Source: Engraulis encrasicolus (Eukaryota; Chordata; Actinopteri; Clupeiformes; Engraulidae). From it: a DNA stretch of 64,000 bases. Positions 11,767 through 23,871 of this stretch are shown here, in pieces. The notes under the pieces are model-generated. The model made no database searches, had not been told where the DNA came from, and worked only from the letters and a program-made list of their open reading frames with translations. The number at the start of each line of letters is the position of its first letter. Within the stretch, counting starts at the first letter, position 1. The translations under genes were made by a program, and so were the position numbers. Location of the stretch: NCBI RefSeq assembly GCF_034702125.1, contig NC_085872.1, positions 28,489,634-28,553,633 of the forward strand. Direction: 5' to 3'.

Positions 11767-12154
11767 AACTCTAAACTAACTTCACTGACTTTTGGCATAG
11801 ATCAGAGCCTTGTTGTGATTCCCACCTATACTGTATAATACTGTGCTTTGCAAAGCCAGCAGAGATGCCCAAGTTGAGTGAGTGCATCCAGACTGTATAT
11901 GCCAGTGAAGCACAACCTCATTTGAAGACAAAATTGAAACCTGACTTGAAAAAACTGAAGCAAACATCTAACACACAAAAATGAGGCAATTGCAAAGCGA
12001 GTGAGTAAAGAAGGGGGCGTGAGGTGTACATTCTCTCCCTTCATCCACTGCCAGCAGCATAGCCTGTTGGTCAATAGTGTGGGAGTTGTTAATGCCACAA
12101 GCCCCTGCTACCAGTATGAGTGTAACTGTAACGGCTATACCCCTTAATACTGTA
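11767..12154. other. Non-coding flank with a locally duplicated segment
   Basis: The stretch near 11925-11985 (CATTTGAAGA..AACCTG..AACATCTAACACACAAAAATGAGG) resembles 10940-11000. The two flank gene remnant A. No coding sequence is recognised. Confidence 0.4.
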
Positions 12155-13632
12155 TGTGGGTCATTTTACGTTTCCAGTGCGCTTTTGGCAAACGCAAAAT
12201 GTCAAATATCAGGGTTTTTTTTTTTTCAAATAAATGACCTAGATGTTTCCATAGTGTATTTAAGTTTCCAAACAAACAAATTGCCAAGCTTAATCTTAAA
12301 TCATTTGATAAATACTCTAATGAAATCAAACATTTGCTTGATTATTTTGTCAACAGTGTTATGGACAAATACTATGTCATTTCATACATATATAAAAATA
12401 CTACAGAGTTGAAACAACATATGTTTGAAAGTGCTTATGTCCCTTAGCAAAAATGTTGTCATTAATCTGTGCAACTGATATAGAAAATGTGATTGTTGAG
12501 CTTCTTAAGTAGGATTTTATGATTCACTGTACTGACACATTTTTCATTATAAATGCCTGTAACGTCTGATTTGAATTTAGTCACCCTCCTTACACAAGAC
12601 TTCCCTCTCCAGAGATAATCCCTAGTGTATGTTCGTAGGATTTTTCCAACACATAAGGGATCAATAGCACAAAAAGACTTTCAAAACAGTCAACCGTTTT
12701 ACTCAACTGTGTTACGGTCCACAGTGCAGGGGAACAAGTCAGCACTTTTTTAGGAGAAAAAACAGAGCAGACAAACCCATCTCCCTAGAACACAAATTAT
12801 TTTGTTTGTTTGTCTGTCAATATGGAGATACATTGGCAAAAACATACTCCTCCTCAACTGTCAAAGCTGATGTGTAACACCATTGACGGTAACACGGCTT
12901 GACATTTCAGCCATTTTTATGGTGTTGTGCTAACTGAGGACCTCAGAAGTTCCACCACACCTTAATATATTCATGTATTTGTATGCTTTATCTGTGTTTT
13001 TCTACATGTGATTTCTAATTCAGATTCTTATGAAAATGTTGATAACACAGTTGACAGGCAATTTTCCCGCTATGAGAACATGAAAAAGAATGGATTAAAT
13101 TATGGAAGGATGGAGCTCAAAACTTACCAAAAAGTCTTCCCATATCCTGCCAAAGAGGTTATGACATCACATGATGTTATTCGTATGGCCTAAGACCAAA
13201 CCATTATTGATTTATGGAGGGGGGTTCAGACCATGACACGGTTAACATAGTTTTTGTGGACACACACAAAATGGGAAATTTCATGTATAATGGAAAGCAC
13301 AATGGTCTTTCTGACAGTTTTGTCATATTGTGATGATTACTGTGAATCAACATTTGCAAGAGTCTTGGGCAAAACAAGTTTCTTTACATGCTAATATGAA
13401 GACTGAATCAGACATTTGGAAAACAGGACGGCATGAAAACGCCCAAAATCAGTATTAAATATTCATTCTTGCTGAGGGAAATGATGCATGTCTTCATTTT
13501 CTGTATTATATGAAAGATAAATGTGTGCAAATGTCCAAAACATCATTGGATGCAGTTACTGTAATAGTTAGTGGAATTGGCAAATAAAATCCATGGACTT
13601 AAAAGCGCAGCCGAATCGTAGAATGACCCACG
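12155..13632. mobile_element. Non-autonomous DNA element with TGTGGGTCATT termini
   Basis: The left end reads TGTGGGTCATTTTACGTTTC and then GCGCTTTTGG. The right end, read in reverse complement, is CGTGGGTCATTCTACGATTC followed by GCGCTTTTAA. These give inverted repeats of about 30 bp with mismatches over an about 1.48-kb element. There is no transposase ORF, only a 61-codon frame at 13008-13193. The target duplication is unclear. Confidence 0.6.
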
Positions 13633-13824
13633 TGTCTGCATTGTGAAGTGGTAAAGGGAGGAGTCTAAAAGTATATAAACTCTTACACAACGCAGCATTT
13701 TCAGTTCTGTTGTTAGGTGGTCAGGAGACAGATGTCTTCAAGCTCAAAGAAGTCCAGTTGCTTACAGCTAAATCTTATAACATAACCTGGATGAAAAACC
13801 CTCCCGCTCGTAACCGTAGCCCTA

Positions 13825-14289
13825 GGGTGCATTCCAATATGCGCCCTTGCTTCCTCCACTTGTGCTTGTGGCCTCGCCCCGCCTCCTGGCCCCTCCTCCG
13901 TGGAGAAAACAATAAAGTTTCCCAGCTGTCAGCCTAACCACAACAACTTTTGGGGGACTGTTTTTCATTCACCATCCCAATTGCAAATGAGAAAAAGACT
14001 TTACAATTGAGCTTTTGTAAGATATTGAAATATAATGCTGTTGTCAGTGATGCCATCATGACATATTACTTCCTGGTACGAGGCACTGGCGGAACAATTG
14101 CACACAGGGCCCCTGGGCAAGACAGTTATAGGGCCCCCTATACAGCTTGCCAAGCTCACAATAGGGCCCCCACCAGCAATACGGGAGGGCCCTGGGTCAA
14201 GTGCCCTGCTCGCCCTCCCTATAGCTCCGCCCCTGATACGAGGCCACAAGCACAAGGGGAGGAAGCAAGGTCGCATATTGGAACCTGAG
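13825..14289. mobile_element. MITE, copy 1 (interrupted)
   Basis: It shares nearly 260 bp with the element at 36164-36493 (same order, a few substitutions). It has inverted ends built on CCAATATGCG.CCTTGC. A 152-bp hAT-like element is inserted at its right side. Frames such as 13950-14288 are artefacts shared by the two copies. Confidence 0.75.
14084..14235. mobile_element. 152-bp hAT-like MITE nested in another MITE
   Basis: The ends are CACTGGCGGAAC and GCTCCGCCCCTG, inverted with three mismatches. The flanks GTACGAGG (14076-14083) and ATACGAGG (14236-14243) are an 8-bp target duplication with one change. The copy of the surrounding MITE at 36164-36493 shows the uninterrupted target GTACGAGG near 36415. 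Confidence 0.85.
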
Positions 14290-15087
14290 GGGACGGATAA
14301 CTGGAGGCAGGAGGCTGGACTGGAGCCGTGCCAACTCTGTGTGGGAAAACGACCTGGCTGGGGAGCATCCAGAGAAGGCATGCGTAAAGATTTACGCGCA
14401 ACCTTTGGAGACTCCAAACACACGCTGTCCAGAGACATGGTGCGCCAAAGGCAGTGATCTAGGGCAATGCCCCGAGGGCGCCAAGTCAGTTGCTTGAGGT
14501 AGGGAAGCAACACCAGCCTGTAAGGTGGTGGTCATCCTTCGCTGCACAAGATTTCCTTTGGTGACTGGAATCCAGGTGAAAGTGTCATCTGCCGCAAGCT
14601 GGGGATCGAAGCACTCAACCGGGGAAATATCTTGACTCGTCTCCGTGGAGACATGGTGGTGCCAATAATCGAACATGGTCGAGAGGATTTAAGAGACACA
14701 ACGGACTTGAACTGGTCGAGCTCTCGAAACTCGTGTCCTCTAATGCACCAGGGACATCAGTCACGGAATGTGTACTATAGGAACCGGTTGCGCACGGAGG
14801 GCGCACATCACAGTCACTTGGCCTGTCCAAGGAATTACACCCGGTTGCACTTGCGGCACAATTGTGACCGAATCACAGAAGAGCCCTGCTTACTGGGGAG
14901 AAGAGTACTGTGCGCAAAGCGGAGCCTCAAGCCATCCTCATCGCACTGCCTACAAGTGGTGAGAGGAGAGAGTCATGTAACTGACACCGTGGGGTCAGAA
15001 AAGAGGCACGACAGTCGAGCAGGGTTACCGTGTGCCGTCTCCAAAAGTATTGGCAGACGAGCCAGCGGTGTGTCCTTGGGCGAGCTG
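14290..15087. other. No recognisable feature
   Basis: The sequence is GC-balanced and has overlapping frames of 60-190 codons on both strands (the longest 14632-15204 plus). None has recognisable domains, and no splice-phased partner was found. It may be decayed repeat DNA. Confidence 0.35.
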
Positions 15088-15330
15088 ATCAAGTCAAGTC
15101 AAGTCAAGTCGGTTTTATTGTCAATTTCTTTACATGAACTGGTCATACAAAGAATTGAAATTACATTTCTTACTTTCCCATGCAGACACAGACATAGACT
15201 TTAGGTGTGGACATAGACAGTTAGACATAGACAAACATACATTACACTAGAGTACCAATACAATACCTTACAGACATATAAAGTGCAGACTGATAAACAC
15301 ACTGTGAACTCTGTGGAGAGCAGGAGAATC
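15088..15330 (-). repeat. 3' end of a retroposon with an ACTTG tail
   Basis: Read on the minus strand, the sequence ends GACAATAAAACCGACTTG and then repeats ACTTG. The same sequence on the plus strand occurs near 30480-30650 and, after an insertion, at 31878-31905. This is typical of the tails of fish LINE/SINE elements; the clade is not certain. Confidence 0.6.
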
Positions 15331-15399
15331 GCCATAATGCCAAAATCAAAGCAGCTGTAACGCTCTCCATTTGGAAAATCAGCACCATATCACTAGAAA

Positions 15400-15655
15400 T
15401 TCTGGTCTTGCAGGTTGGAATCCCACCCTTCCACTCCCTATCTCACTTCATGGGTGAGGTAGTCTTACCCTTTTAATGAGCAAAGCACCTAACCCCACAC
15501 TGCTCCAGGGACCGTAACACATACACACAAAAAAAACGATTCTATACTTATCCAAGCATAGGCGTATACATGAGTACTACATTTCACACTGTAAACATGT
15601 GTGAAATATGAAAACACATTAAAAACAAATGGATGACTTCTCTACATCCCCTGAG
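15400..15655 (+). repeat. tRNA-derived SINE-like repeat, copy 1
   Basis: TTGCAGGTTGGAATCCCACC resembles a pol III B box, and the text following it (GAGCAAAGCACCTAACCCC) is typical of fish tRNA-SINEs. A second copy with the same 3' sequence starts near 25855. Confidence 0.65.
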
Positions 15656-16640
15656 TAAAAGTGAGTATCAATTATTTTCTATATGTAAGATTTAAAGAGA
15701 CAGGACAATACCTATGTGCGAATTTAAAGACCAAAATGGAATAAAATTGCAATAACACACTCTCAAAAAATGTTGTGGTGTTAAATCATTGTGGCATGAA
15801 TTATGCAGAGTCGGTGACAAAGTGTATTATAGTAGATCGGGGTTATAATAAAACAAAGGATCTATTGATTATCAAATTTGATACACGTCATTTTTACGCG
15901 CCATTCCTACAGTAAAAAACGTGAAGACTTCTAGACATATTCATATATATTCATATATATTCATATATGACACAGATTAACATAAAAAATAAAGGCTCAT
16001 GTTGAAGAATCAATAACAATATGAGCAGTTCTACACAAACAAACCACATATCACCAAGTCAGATCACTGATGCTGAAGCTGATGCAGTCATACTGTACTT
16101 CACTACTTTGAGCCTGTTGATGTATTGAAAACCATGGAAAGCCAATCAGTTCACATGTGACACGTATTTCATTGTACTAATGATTATGTGTGTTTGTGTG
16201 TGAGTTGGGGGGGGGGGGTGACAAGTATGATGTTCAAGGGCCTCAAGGATTTAACCTTTGGAAGGTTACTTGGTGCAGGCATGTTCCCTTAGGGCATACA
16301 GGTCAACTCATAAAACCCAGGCGGACATGTAATTTGCAGTCTTTTCTACATTTCACGTTAACAATCTGAGTTGAGATCCATAACCCAAAACCGGAGGACT
16401 GAAAATGCTTCTTCAAGATTGGAAAGTGCATAGAAATCCCGTACTGTCATTGAATTAGCCTAAGTGTAACCTAGCATAAAAGTTAATGCACCTCTTTGAA
16501 AAGTCATCACAGAGGTGTATGTTTGACTGACCTTTTGAATCAGAAACTTCACTTGAAAATATGTTTAACCAGCGATATATTTCAGTTGTGAGATTTGCAT
16601 AGGTCCAACAGAAACCTAAGTGCAACAGAAATAGACTTGT
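15656..16640. other. No gene seen
   Basis: The stretch is AT-rich and intergenic. It holds three tandem TATTCATATA units near 15939-15968 and a G tract at 16207-16218, and nothing else recognised. Confidence 0.4.
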
Positions 16641-17990
16641 TGATATACATTCACTGGCCACTTTAATTGGCAGACTTTTCCAACTGCTGATGCAAATTTC
16701 TAATTAAACACACGGTGTCAACTCAATGCATTTGGGCATGTATGGCCAAAATGATCTGATGCAGGTCAAACCGAGCATCAGAATGGGGAAGAAAGGTGAT
16801 TTAACCCTTGCAGGTGTACGTGTTTTTGTTACATTGAACGTTTTCAGGTCATTTTGACCAGGACATATAGAAAAATATTTTAAAAAGGAAAACATCATAT
16901 CTCATATAAATCCTCATGTTCCATTCACCGTGCTTATGAATTTCTATGTACATATGTTTGAGACTGAGAGATACAGAGAGAGATAGATGAGGAGATAGTG
17001 AAGAATGTGAGTAAACTCAATCCAAGCTTGCGCAAGGTTGCAACATTGATGCCCAACTGGAGGACCGAACAATATCTGCACTCCTTGTTCCACATAATTC
17101 ACCCTCTGCCTTGTCTACTCAACATGTGATCAGTATTGTATCAAAGAGTTTAGAAAGTATTGATGTATAATATAAGTCCCCCAAAATGATATGGGTCAAA
17201 AAGACACAGGAACACCTCCTATGTAGCCTAATAGATTTTTTTTTTCAGATCCATGTTCCTCACAGAAAATGAGACAAAGCCAGTGAATCTAAGCGTGAAA
17301 GAATAATAAAGGACACTATTTTTCACAAGCAAAAAACCCCTGAAAACGGGTCAAAATGACCCAAACACCTTACAAGGGGTGGTGAGTGACTTTGAACACG
17401 CCATGGTTGCTTTGTATTTTAGAAACTAGGATCTAAATCTACTGGGATATTCACGTACAACCATCTCCAGGGTTTACAGAGAATGGTCCAAAAAAGAAAA
17501 AATATCCAGTGAGCAGCAGTTCTGTGATTGAAAATGCCTTGTTGATTCCAGAGGTCAATGGAGAATTACCAGACTGGTTTGAGAACAGAAACAAATGCAA
17601 CAGTAGCTCAAATATTACAACCAAGGTATAAGACCATCTCTGAATGCACGGCACCACCAGGTGCCACTCCTGTCAGTTAAGAACAGGACAATAAGGTTAT
17701 AATTTGCACAGGCTCATCAGAATTGGACAATAGAAGAATGTTGCCTGGTCTGATGAGTCTTGATTTCTGTTACAAGACTCGGGTGGTATGGTCAGAATTT
17801 GGCGTCAACAACATGAAAACATGGATCCACCCTGCCTTGTATCAATGGTTCAGGCTGGTGGTGATATTTTTTTTGCCATGATGTGAACCCTATATAATAG
17901 TATTGATTGAACTTAGTTGAAATGCCACAGCCTATCTCAGTATTGTTGCAGGGAGATAAGGCATTTCTGAAGGCAAAAGCTTGGAAGGTG
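16640..17990 (+). mobile_element. Degenerate Tc1/mariner-like transposon
   Basis: Plus-strand translation in several frames gives Tc1-type transposase phrases known from fish: a stretch translating AGCATCAGAATGGGGAAGAAA (near 16770), ATGGTCCAAAAAAG (17482), and a catalytic-region segment with LDFCYKT..VWSEFGVNNMKTW (17755-17815). The frame is broken repeatedly, so no transposase can be made. A piggyBac-like MITE (16805-17378) interrupts it. Confidence 0.8.
16805..17378. mobile_element. piggyBac-like MITE inside the Tc1-like element
   Basis: It starts CCCTTGCAGGTGT after a TTAA and ends ACACCTTACAAGGG. Both sides carry GGTCATTTTGACC-type subterminal repeats. The flanking Tc1-like sequence (GATTTAA..GTGACTTTGAAC) is continuous when it is removed. 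The right TTAA is not preserved, so the superfamily call is tentative. Confidence 0.6.
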
Positions 17991-18279
17991 TACCCAATAA
18001 TACCTGTAGATGTGGATGCGTGTCTGTAGCCTACACTCTGGTGCATCAAGCTGAAAATTGTGATTGAGTCACCTGTAAAAGCACTGGAAAAATGGAAGCG
18101 CTGCAAGGACCCAAACTTGTCTTAGTAGGTAGTAGTAGATATCAAAACATAAAGAAGAGGAAACTGTGGCACTCCGGTTTCATTATTTTTTACTTTTTAC
18201 TTTTCTTCAAGGCAAATGGAATGACCCATAAAAACATTGTCATTTTATCGAATCCCTGTGTTTCTTTTTGTACATTGTG

Positions 18280-18342
18280 AAGAAGAAGAAGAAGAAGAAG
18301 AAGAAGAAGAAGAAGAAGAAGAAGAAGAAGAAGAAGAAGAAG
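18280..18342 (+). repeat. (GAA)n
   Basis: A perfect GAA/AAG trinucleotide run lies just downstream of gene B. Confidence 0.98.
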
Positions 18343-18447
18343 ATAATTGCTAATCAATGGCATGTCATTTATTCAACCAATGCTGCTACCAGGGGGTAAT
18401 GTGACACTCCAGAGGACATTTGACACGGCTGGGTTTTTACATGCAGG

Positions 18448-18724
18448 CTAATTCCCTTCCCGCATTGCAACTCCATGTTGTCCAATAACATAGTCGCCAC
18501 ATGCTTGTGCTCTCATGGGCATTGTCTGAAAGAAGAGAATCTTTCTGAAGTCAAATTATATCCAGCAAGACATTTATCCAGTATATTTTAGTTGTACTGG
18601 TTGGATGAATTAAAGCATTTAAACTGGCTAAGAATGGTTGAAATAATAATAATAACAATTATTAATAAGAATGATAATAATACTAATAACAACAGCAACA
18701 ACAACAACAACAATATAATAACCA

Positions 18725-18779
<55 letters not shown>

Positions 18780-19462
18780 AGGCCTATATAGTAGGCTATA
18801 TAAGGTTTTTGATCATATAGATATTACATGACATCATATGAATCTTCAGACTTATCTAAACTGAAATGATTTGACAAAATGCATTTGAAAACTCTCATAA
18901 ACCTTACCTGTGCCAGGTATTGTTTAGTCATGCAGTCAGCAAAGCCATTATGGCAGGCAATACAGTCAATTTCTGGCTGTAAAGGAAAATGGTTATCAAG
19001 AGCCAAATTGACAATATTTGTTACAATACTTTTTCTTTTAAAAATAGGCACACAATGTATAGGATCAAAGTTTTCATGATACTTACTATGCGTGCTCCAG
19101 TCTGAACACCACATTCTGGATGATGGTGGAAATGTGCTGAAGTTTTCCTTGGGCAGTTGGTTGGTTTCAGCTCTATTCGCAAATGTGCTCTGGGATACTG
19201 CAATCAAGAAAAAACTTTGTCGACAAATGTTATGCTAAAGTATATAAAACATTGCGTCTAAATGATCACAAAAGCATCATACCTCATCATGTGCCAGGTG
19301 TTGTGAATAATCCAAATGCATCCTGAAGTGATCTAACTTTTCGTTACCTAATTTGATCAGACGATTAATGATTTGCTTGTCATTGTCATTATAAGAATCC
19401 AGTCCACTAGCGGTAACCAACAGGATTATGGAAGCAAACGCCAGAACTCCCAGAGCATTCAT
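18448..19462 (-). CDS. Secreted chemerin/cystatin-like protein, copy B
   Basis: Four exons, all phase 0 with GT-AG borders: 19283-19462, 19087-19197, 18908-18976 and 18448-18525, giving 145 aa. Residues 1-20 (MNALGVLAFASIILLVTASG) are a signal peptide. A charged helix-like part follows (SYNDNDKQIINRLIKLGNEK), then LRIELKPTNCPRK, PECGVQTG, IDCIACHNGFADC and QACGDYV. The six cysteines and the LKPT.C...C...C..C order resemble fish chemerin (Rarres2) and related cystatin-fold proteins, so I infer a small secreted signalling or defence protein. The C-terminus (GVAMREGN) is short. AATAAA follows the stop (minus strand, near 18375). Exon 4 is short and was assigned from its acceptor, open phase and conservation in copy C. 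Exact orthology is uncertain. Confidence 0.72.
18657..18780 (+). repeat. AAT/AAC-rich then (TA)n tract in intron 3 of gene B
   Basis: AATAAT/AACAAC trinucleotides pass into a TA run (about 18728-18775). Confidence 0.95.
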
Positions 19463-19621
19463 TTCTGTATAAATCCTTAGATGTTGGGGTCAAACTGTTT
19501 AACTCACAGCCAACTCAAAACTGACAGTCTATCTGCACTAACTGTTGTGCAACATGCAAGTAAAACGTTGGGTAAGTGAATTCCTCTTGGAAAACATGAA
19601 CCCTGAACCATAAGTGGACAA

Positions 19622-19703
<82 letters not shown>
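19622..19703 (+). repeat. (CA)n
   Basis: A pure CA run of about 80 bases lies upstream of gene B, at the edge of the duplicated block. Confidence 0.98.
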
Positions 19704-19707
<4 letters not shown>

Positions 19708-19749
19708 TTTGCCCTACATCTGGTTTCAATGAACATTTCAGTTTTAGGG

Positions 19750-22700
19750 CTTTCTTAACCCATTGATGCTCAGTCAGTTCAGGATAGTCTCGCTCCTCAG
19801 GGAAGATCTTCTTCAGTGTTGTGGCTAAGCGACTGTCTGACTTCCTCTTGAAGAACAGGTACATCGACACCTCCGTGCAGAAAGGTGGCTTTCCTGGGGT
19901 ACCTGGGTCAGGGCCGGTGCTAGGCATAGGCAGACCAGGCGGTCGCCTAGGGCACCAAATGTCTTAGGGGCGTCAAGTCCCACAAAATTAGAAAATCAAG
20001 TAAAATAAAGCATTAAGCTTTATATTGACAATTATTATTAATGGGCACTCAGTACATAGGTAGGCATTAGATCAGCGGTGCTCGATCAGATGTATCACTG
20101 ATTCTTGAGATAGTGGCTAAAACAGGTTTTAATGTTGACAGAAAAAAACAAAGTGAATTACAAAATTATATGGTATATCCTCGTAGACTAAAGTCTTGGC
20201 TTTTCAGAAATGCACAAGGCCAATCTCCCCATTATGTATTTTTTTCAGAAATCAGGCTTTTCTCTGATCATACCTTGTTTTTTGTCAACACCGTCAGACA
20301 CAATTAAAAGTTATTAAAATTGTATTGATTTGGTTGCATATGTATCTGGAGTTTTTAAGTGATTATATGTATTTTTTGGTTCACACATATGCCTTTAAAT
20401 GTTGAAAATTCACTTTTGTTCTATTTTAATACTGTTTCATGTGTTCTAATTTTAAAATATGTACCGTCATACGATGCTTACTTAACGCCTAAATAGAACA
20501 AACAATTTTTTGTAATTTCACAAATATTCGTGTAGGCTTAAATTGGCTATTACTTTGATAATTCAACAACTCCTAAGGAAAATGTTGTAAGCACATTCCT
20601 TTAAAATGTCCAAAACTCCTTCTTACGGTGGTGACTTAAGAACTGACGGTGGTGACAGTAATCTGAGAGTGGTGAAAGTGGCCTAATTAGTACCTGCATT
20701 TAGCAAAATAAATAGCCCTCTCAAGTCAATGGCATCTTGCATAAACACTTTATTTTTGTGTGTTTTTTCTTCATTAGTTAGATTATCTAGGAAGTAAGCC
20801 ACTGGTTGTTGAAAATGTGGTAAAAACAGCTTTTAAGTTGTTCAAATCCAAATTATAGAGGTGTATTATCATAGATGTAGGTCTTGGCTGTGCAGTGAAT
20901 GCATTGGCCAAGCTCTCCATGTTTAACATTTTTCATAAAATGGGCTCTTTCTTGTTTTGTCAACAGCGGCAGACAGAATTAGAAGTAAAAACACATGTTT
21001 ACTGTATTAAAGTGAATTACTTTAACAATTCAACATAACTGTAGATTGTATGCATATTCTTAAAACATGTCAAAAACACGTAAAACATGTGTTTTTTGGC
21101 GAACCCCATCAGATGTCACCACCGTCAGGTTTTCTGACAAAAAAACCTCCAAATGCACCTCAGTGGTGGCTAGAGTATCATTTTGGATCACAATTATTAC
21201 TAACATGCCTAGTAATGTTTCATTAACCAGCACAATTTAGTAAAATATGGATCAACATGATGAGCAGAACAAAATCTGACGGTGGTGACATCTGACGGTG
21301 TGAGACAAAAAAACACTCTTTTAAATATTATGCATTGTTTGTTCACGTTTGTTCACTGTTTCTTGGGTGCTTCATACCTTTTCTGAAAAAAAATATATTT
21401 ATTAACATTAATGTAATACAATACTATTAAAACCCCCGACGGTGTTGACAGTTTATGGTTGGGACAGTACCAGTGTCCAAACAAATTAACAAATTGAGGA
21501 CAAAATAATAAACTTACAGGAGCTTCAGTGATGGTGAAGTAGGCAGTAGAGCTAAAGGTTTGAAAAGGGGTCCTCAGTAATGAAAATTACCTTGTGCATA
21601 CCTGATTTTATTGTCTTTTAGAAAAAATCTGACGGTGGTGACCAATATGCTGGACACATTTTGAGCAATCAGTACTATTAAATATATGGTCTCTGCCATA
21701 ACCCGTGTTCGTTGAATTCAAAAAGGAAAAAGGCAAAACAGTCCGAATATGTCCCCAACAAAATCCAAGGATTTATTGTCTACAAAAAGTATATTTACAG
21801 CAGTAGTAACCGATGCTATCTAGAACACTGGATACTACACAAAAAGCATAAGTTACACAAGCATTCAGAGCTCTGGAGATTTCCTGACCTAAATACCCCT
21901 GACCGATAACAAACGTTAATGCAGTTTAGGAGAAGTTAGGTAAAAAGAAAACTGCCCTTCATTTCCCTGTTTGTGTATTTATACTTTGGATATGTGGGTG
22001 TGTTTTGTCAGTAGATGGGTGTGTTCGTGGGCGTGTGTCTATGTGCAGATGAGCCTATTCTGGGATGTCGTGTGGTTCCGGGGCGGCCATTTTGACTCGT
22101 TGTTCTGGACTGGCCATCTTCATCCTGTGGTCTTCCTCTGTGCCATCTTCATCCTGTGATCTTCCTCTGTGTCATCTTCATCCTGTGATCCTCATCTGTC
22201 CCCCTTTAACCTGTGAACGACTGGGCATAATCCCCCATCCGCAAACATCAACCATTTCTATAGGGATTAGGGCCCCGGGTGGGGCTGGGCCGTCCTGGAA
22301 ACATCAGGATTACCTGTGGTGCCATGTTGCCCAGGCCCGTCTTGGAGAACATTAACATGATTGCCTTTGAACGAGAACTTAATGGTTCTTGAGGCGTCGG
22401 CTCCTGCGTACCCATCTGTGGACAACCTTTATTCAGTTATTTGGCTGCAAAATGTTCTGGGCCTATTTGTTCGCCATATCCTGTTAATCAAATCATGTTC
22501 AGTCATCCTTGCAATTTTCATCATCACAACACATATTAGTAAACATTCAATCTTTATTATCAAACAATCTTATTAGTAATCTTAATTATCAAACATTCTT
22601 ATTAAATCAACTAACAAACCAAAAGTATCTCTAGTTATCTAAAAGCTAGTTTCTACTACTGTACAATATCTAACAGTAAATAATAGTAAATATTGTTTTA

Positions 22701-23590
22701 CATCCACTATGTGCACATCTGTAGAACCACTTTAATATGGTCTTCCACATCATGGTGATATTGTTCAATTCTGTTAGTGATTTTTGTATTTTAAGTCAAT
22801 TGAAATGATGATGCCAGTCCTTGGGACAGGCGTTTTTACAGGGTTAGGACAGGTTTATAGCCATGAAAAGTAATAAAATTACACTTAAATATTTCAAACA
22901 ACTGTGTATTCGTGTAACAGACCCCTTGGCCATTACCTGGGTTCATTTTGTTTGTGAAAATTTAGTTGATTTTCAACAGAATTAATATTTTACTGCTGGG
23001 ACATGTTTTTGCCAAACTTTCAAGAATCAGTGGTATGACACTGTGTTTACACATGCCAATTTCTAATTTCACCAAAAGGAAAGAGGGGTGCTCACCTAGG
23101 GCACCAAATTGACCAGAACCGGTCCTGACCAGGGTGCTTACAGCACACTGGTGTGGTCACTCAACTCCTAAAGGAGGCCTAGGGAGAACAAGGGCGACCT
23201 GGTGGTGCTGTGGCTGGACTTGGCCAATGCCTATGACTCAATACCACACAAGGTTGTTGTTGAGACGCTGGAGAGGAACCACGTTCCAGCCAGAGTAAGA
23301 GACATCATCCTGGAGACTTCAGTCTGAGGATCTCTGCAGGGTCAATTACACCTGAGTGGCACAGACTGGAGAAGGGAATCATCACAGGCTATACTGTACC
23401 ATCTCAGTGGTCCTGTTTGCTCTGGCTGTATGAATATGCTGGTGACATCTGCAGAGCCAGAGTGAAGGGGTCCCAAGTCTAATTCCGGGATCCGCCAACC
23501 ACCAATCCGCGCCTTCATGGATGACCTGACAGTGACCACAGAGTCTGTGCCTGGAGGCAGATGGTTTTTAAGAGGACTAGATACAGTGCC
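19750..23590 (+). mobile_element. LINE reverse-transcriptase fragment split by a hAT element
   Basis: Plus-strand translation left of the hAT element gives GKIFFSVVAKRLSDFLLKNR and then DTSVQKGGFPGVPG. Right of it the frame resumes with CLQHTGVV, then KGDLVVLWLDLANAYDSIPH and, after gaps, MDDLTVTTES. These are reverse-transcriptase phrases of a non-LTR element; DLANAYDS contains the first catalytic-type segment. Frameshifts and stops make it a fossil. The two halves join exactly when the hAT element and one target copy are removed. Confidence 0.8.
19909..23127. mobile_element. 3.2-kb hAT-like element with TGACGGTGGTGAC motifs
   Basis: The ends are CAGGGCCGGTGCT and GAACCGGTCCTG. The flanks ACCTGGGT (19901-19908) and ACCAGGGT (23128-23135) form an 8-bp target duplication with one change. 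Subterminal CGCCTAGGGCACCAAAT occurs, in inverted or repeated form, at both ends and in the element at 358-1684. Between 20620 and 21650 a motif near TGACGGTGGTGAC occurs at least six times in both orientations. No transposase frame longer than about 100 codons is present. Confidence 0.85.
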
Positions 23591-23871
23591 ATGTGTATGT
23601 TTTTGCCCCCCTACTGATTTTTTTTTTTATTGATTTTTTTTTACTGATTTTTTTTATTTTTGAACATTTGACACACTGTACATTTTCAGATCACCAAACA
23701 AATGTATACATTAAACAAGGATGACCCCAGCAAACATAAAATGCATTTTTTCAGTGATTATTTCATTTGTTAAGAGAGTAATGTCATAAAACCTGCATGA
23801 GCCTGTGTGAAAAAGTAATTGCCCCCCTTGTTAAATGAGGAGGTATCTAATTATATTATTGTGGACAACTG

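Larger units (their letters stand above)
18222..19620. repeat. Duplicated block 1 (contains gene B)
   Basis: This block is collinear with 26515-28075: the same order of a GAA tract, exon 4, a TA/ATT tract, exons 3, 2 and 1, and upstream sequence ending in a CA tract. The two differ by microsatellite length, substitutions, a reduced intron 2 in the second, and an about 180-bp insertion in intron 1 of the second. Confidence 0.9.

Noticed and set aside
14632..15204. 190-codon plus-strand ORF
   Set aside because: No domain, no splice-phased neighbour, and overlapping open frames of similar size; its 3' part lies in a retroposon tail.
17792..18106. 104-codon minus-strand ORF
   Set aside because: It is the antisense of a degenerate Tc1-like transposase region.
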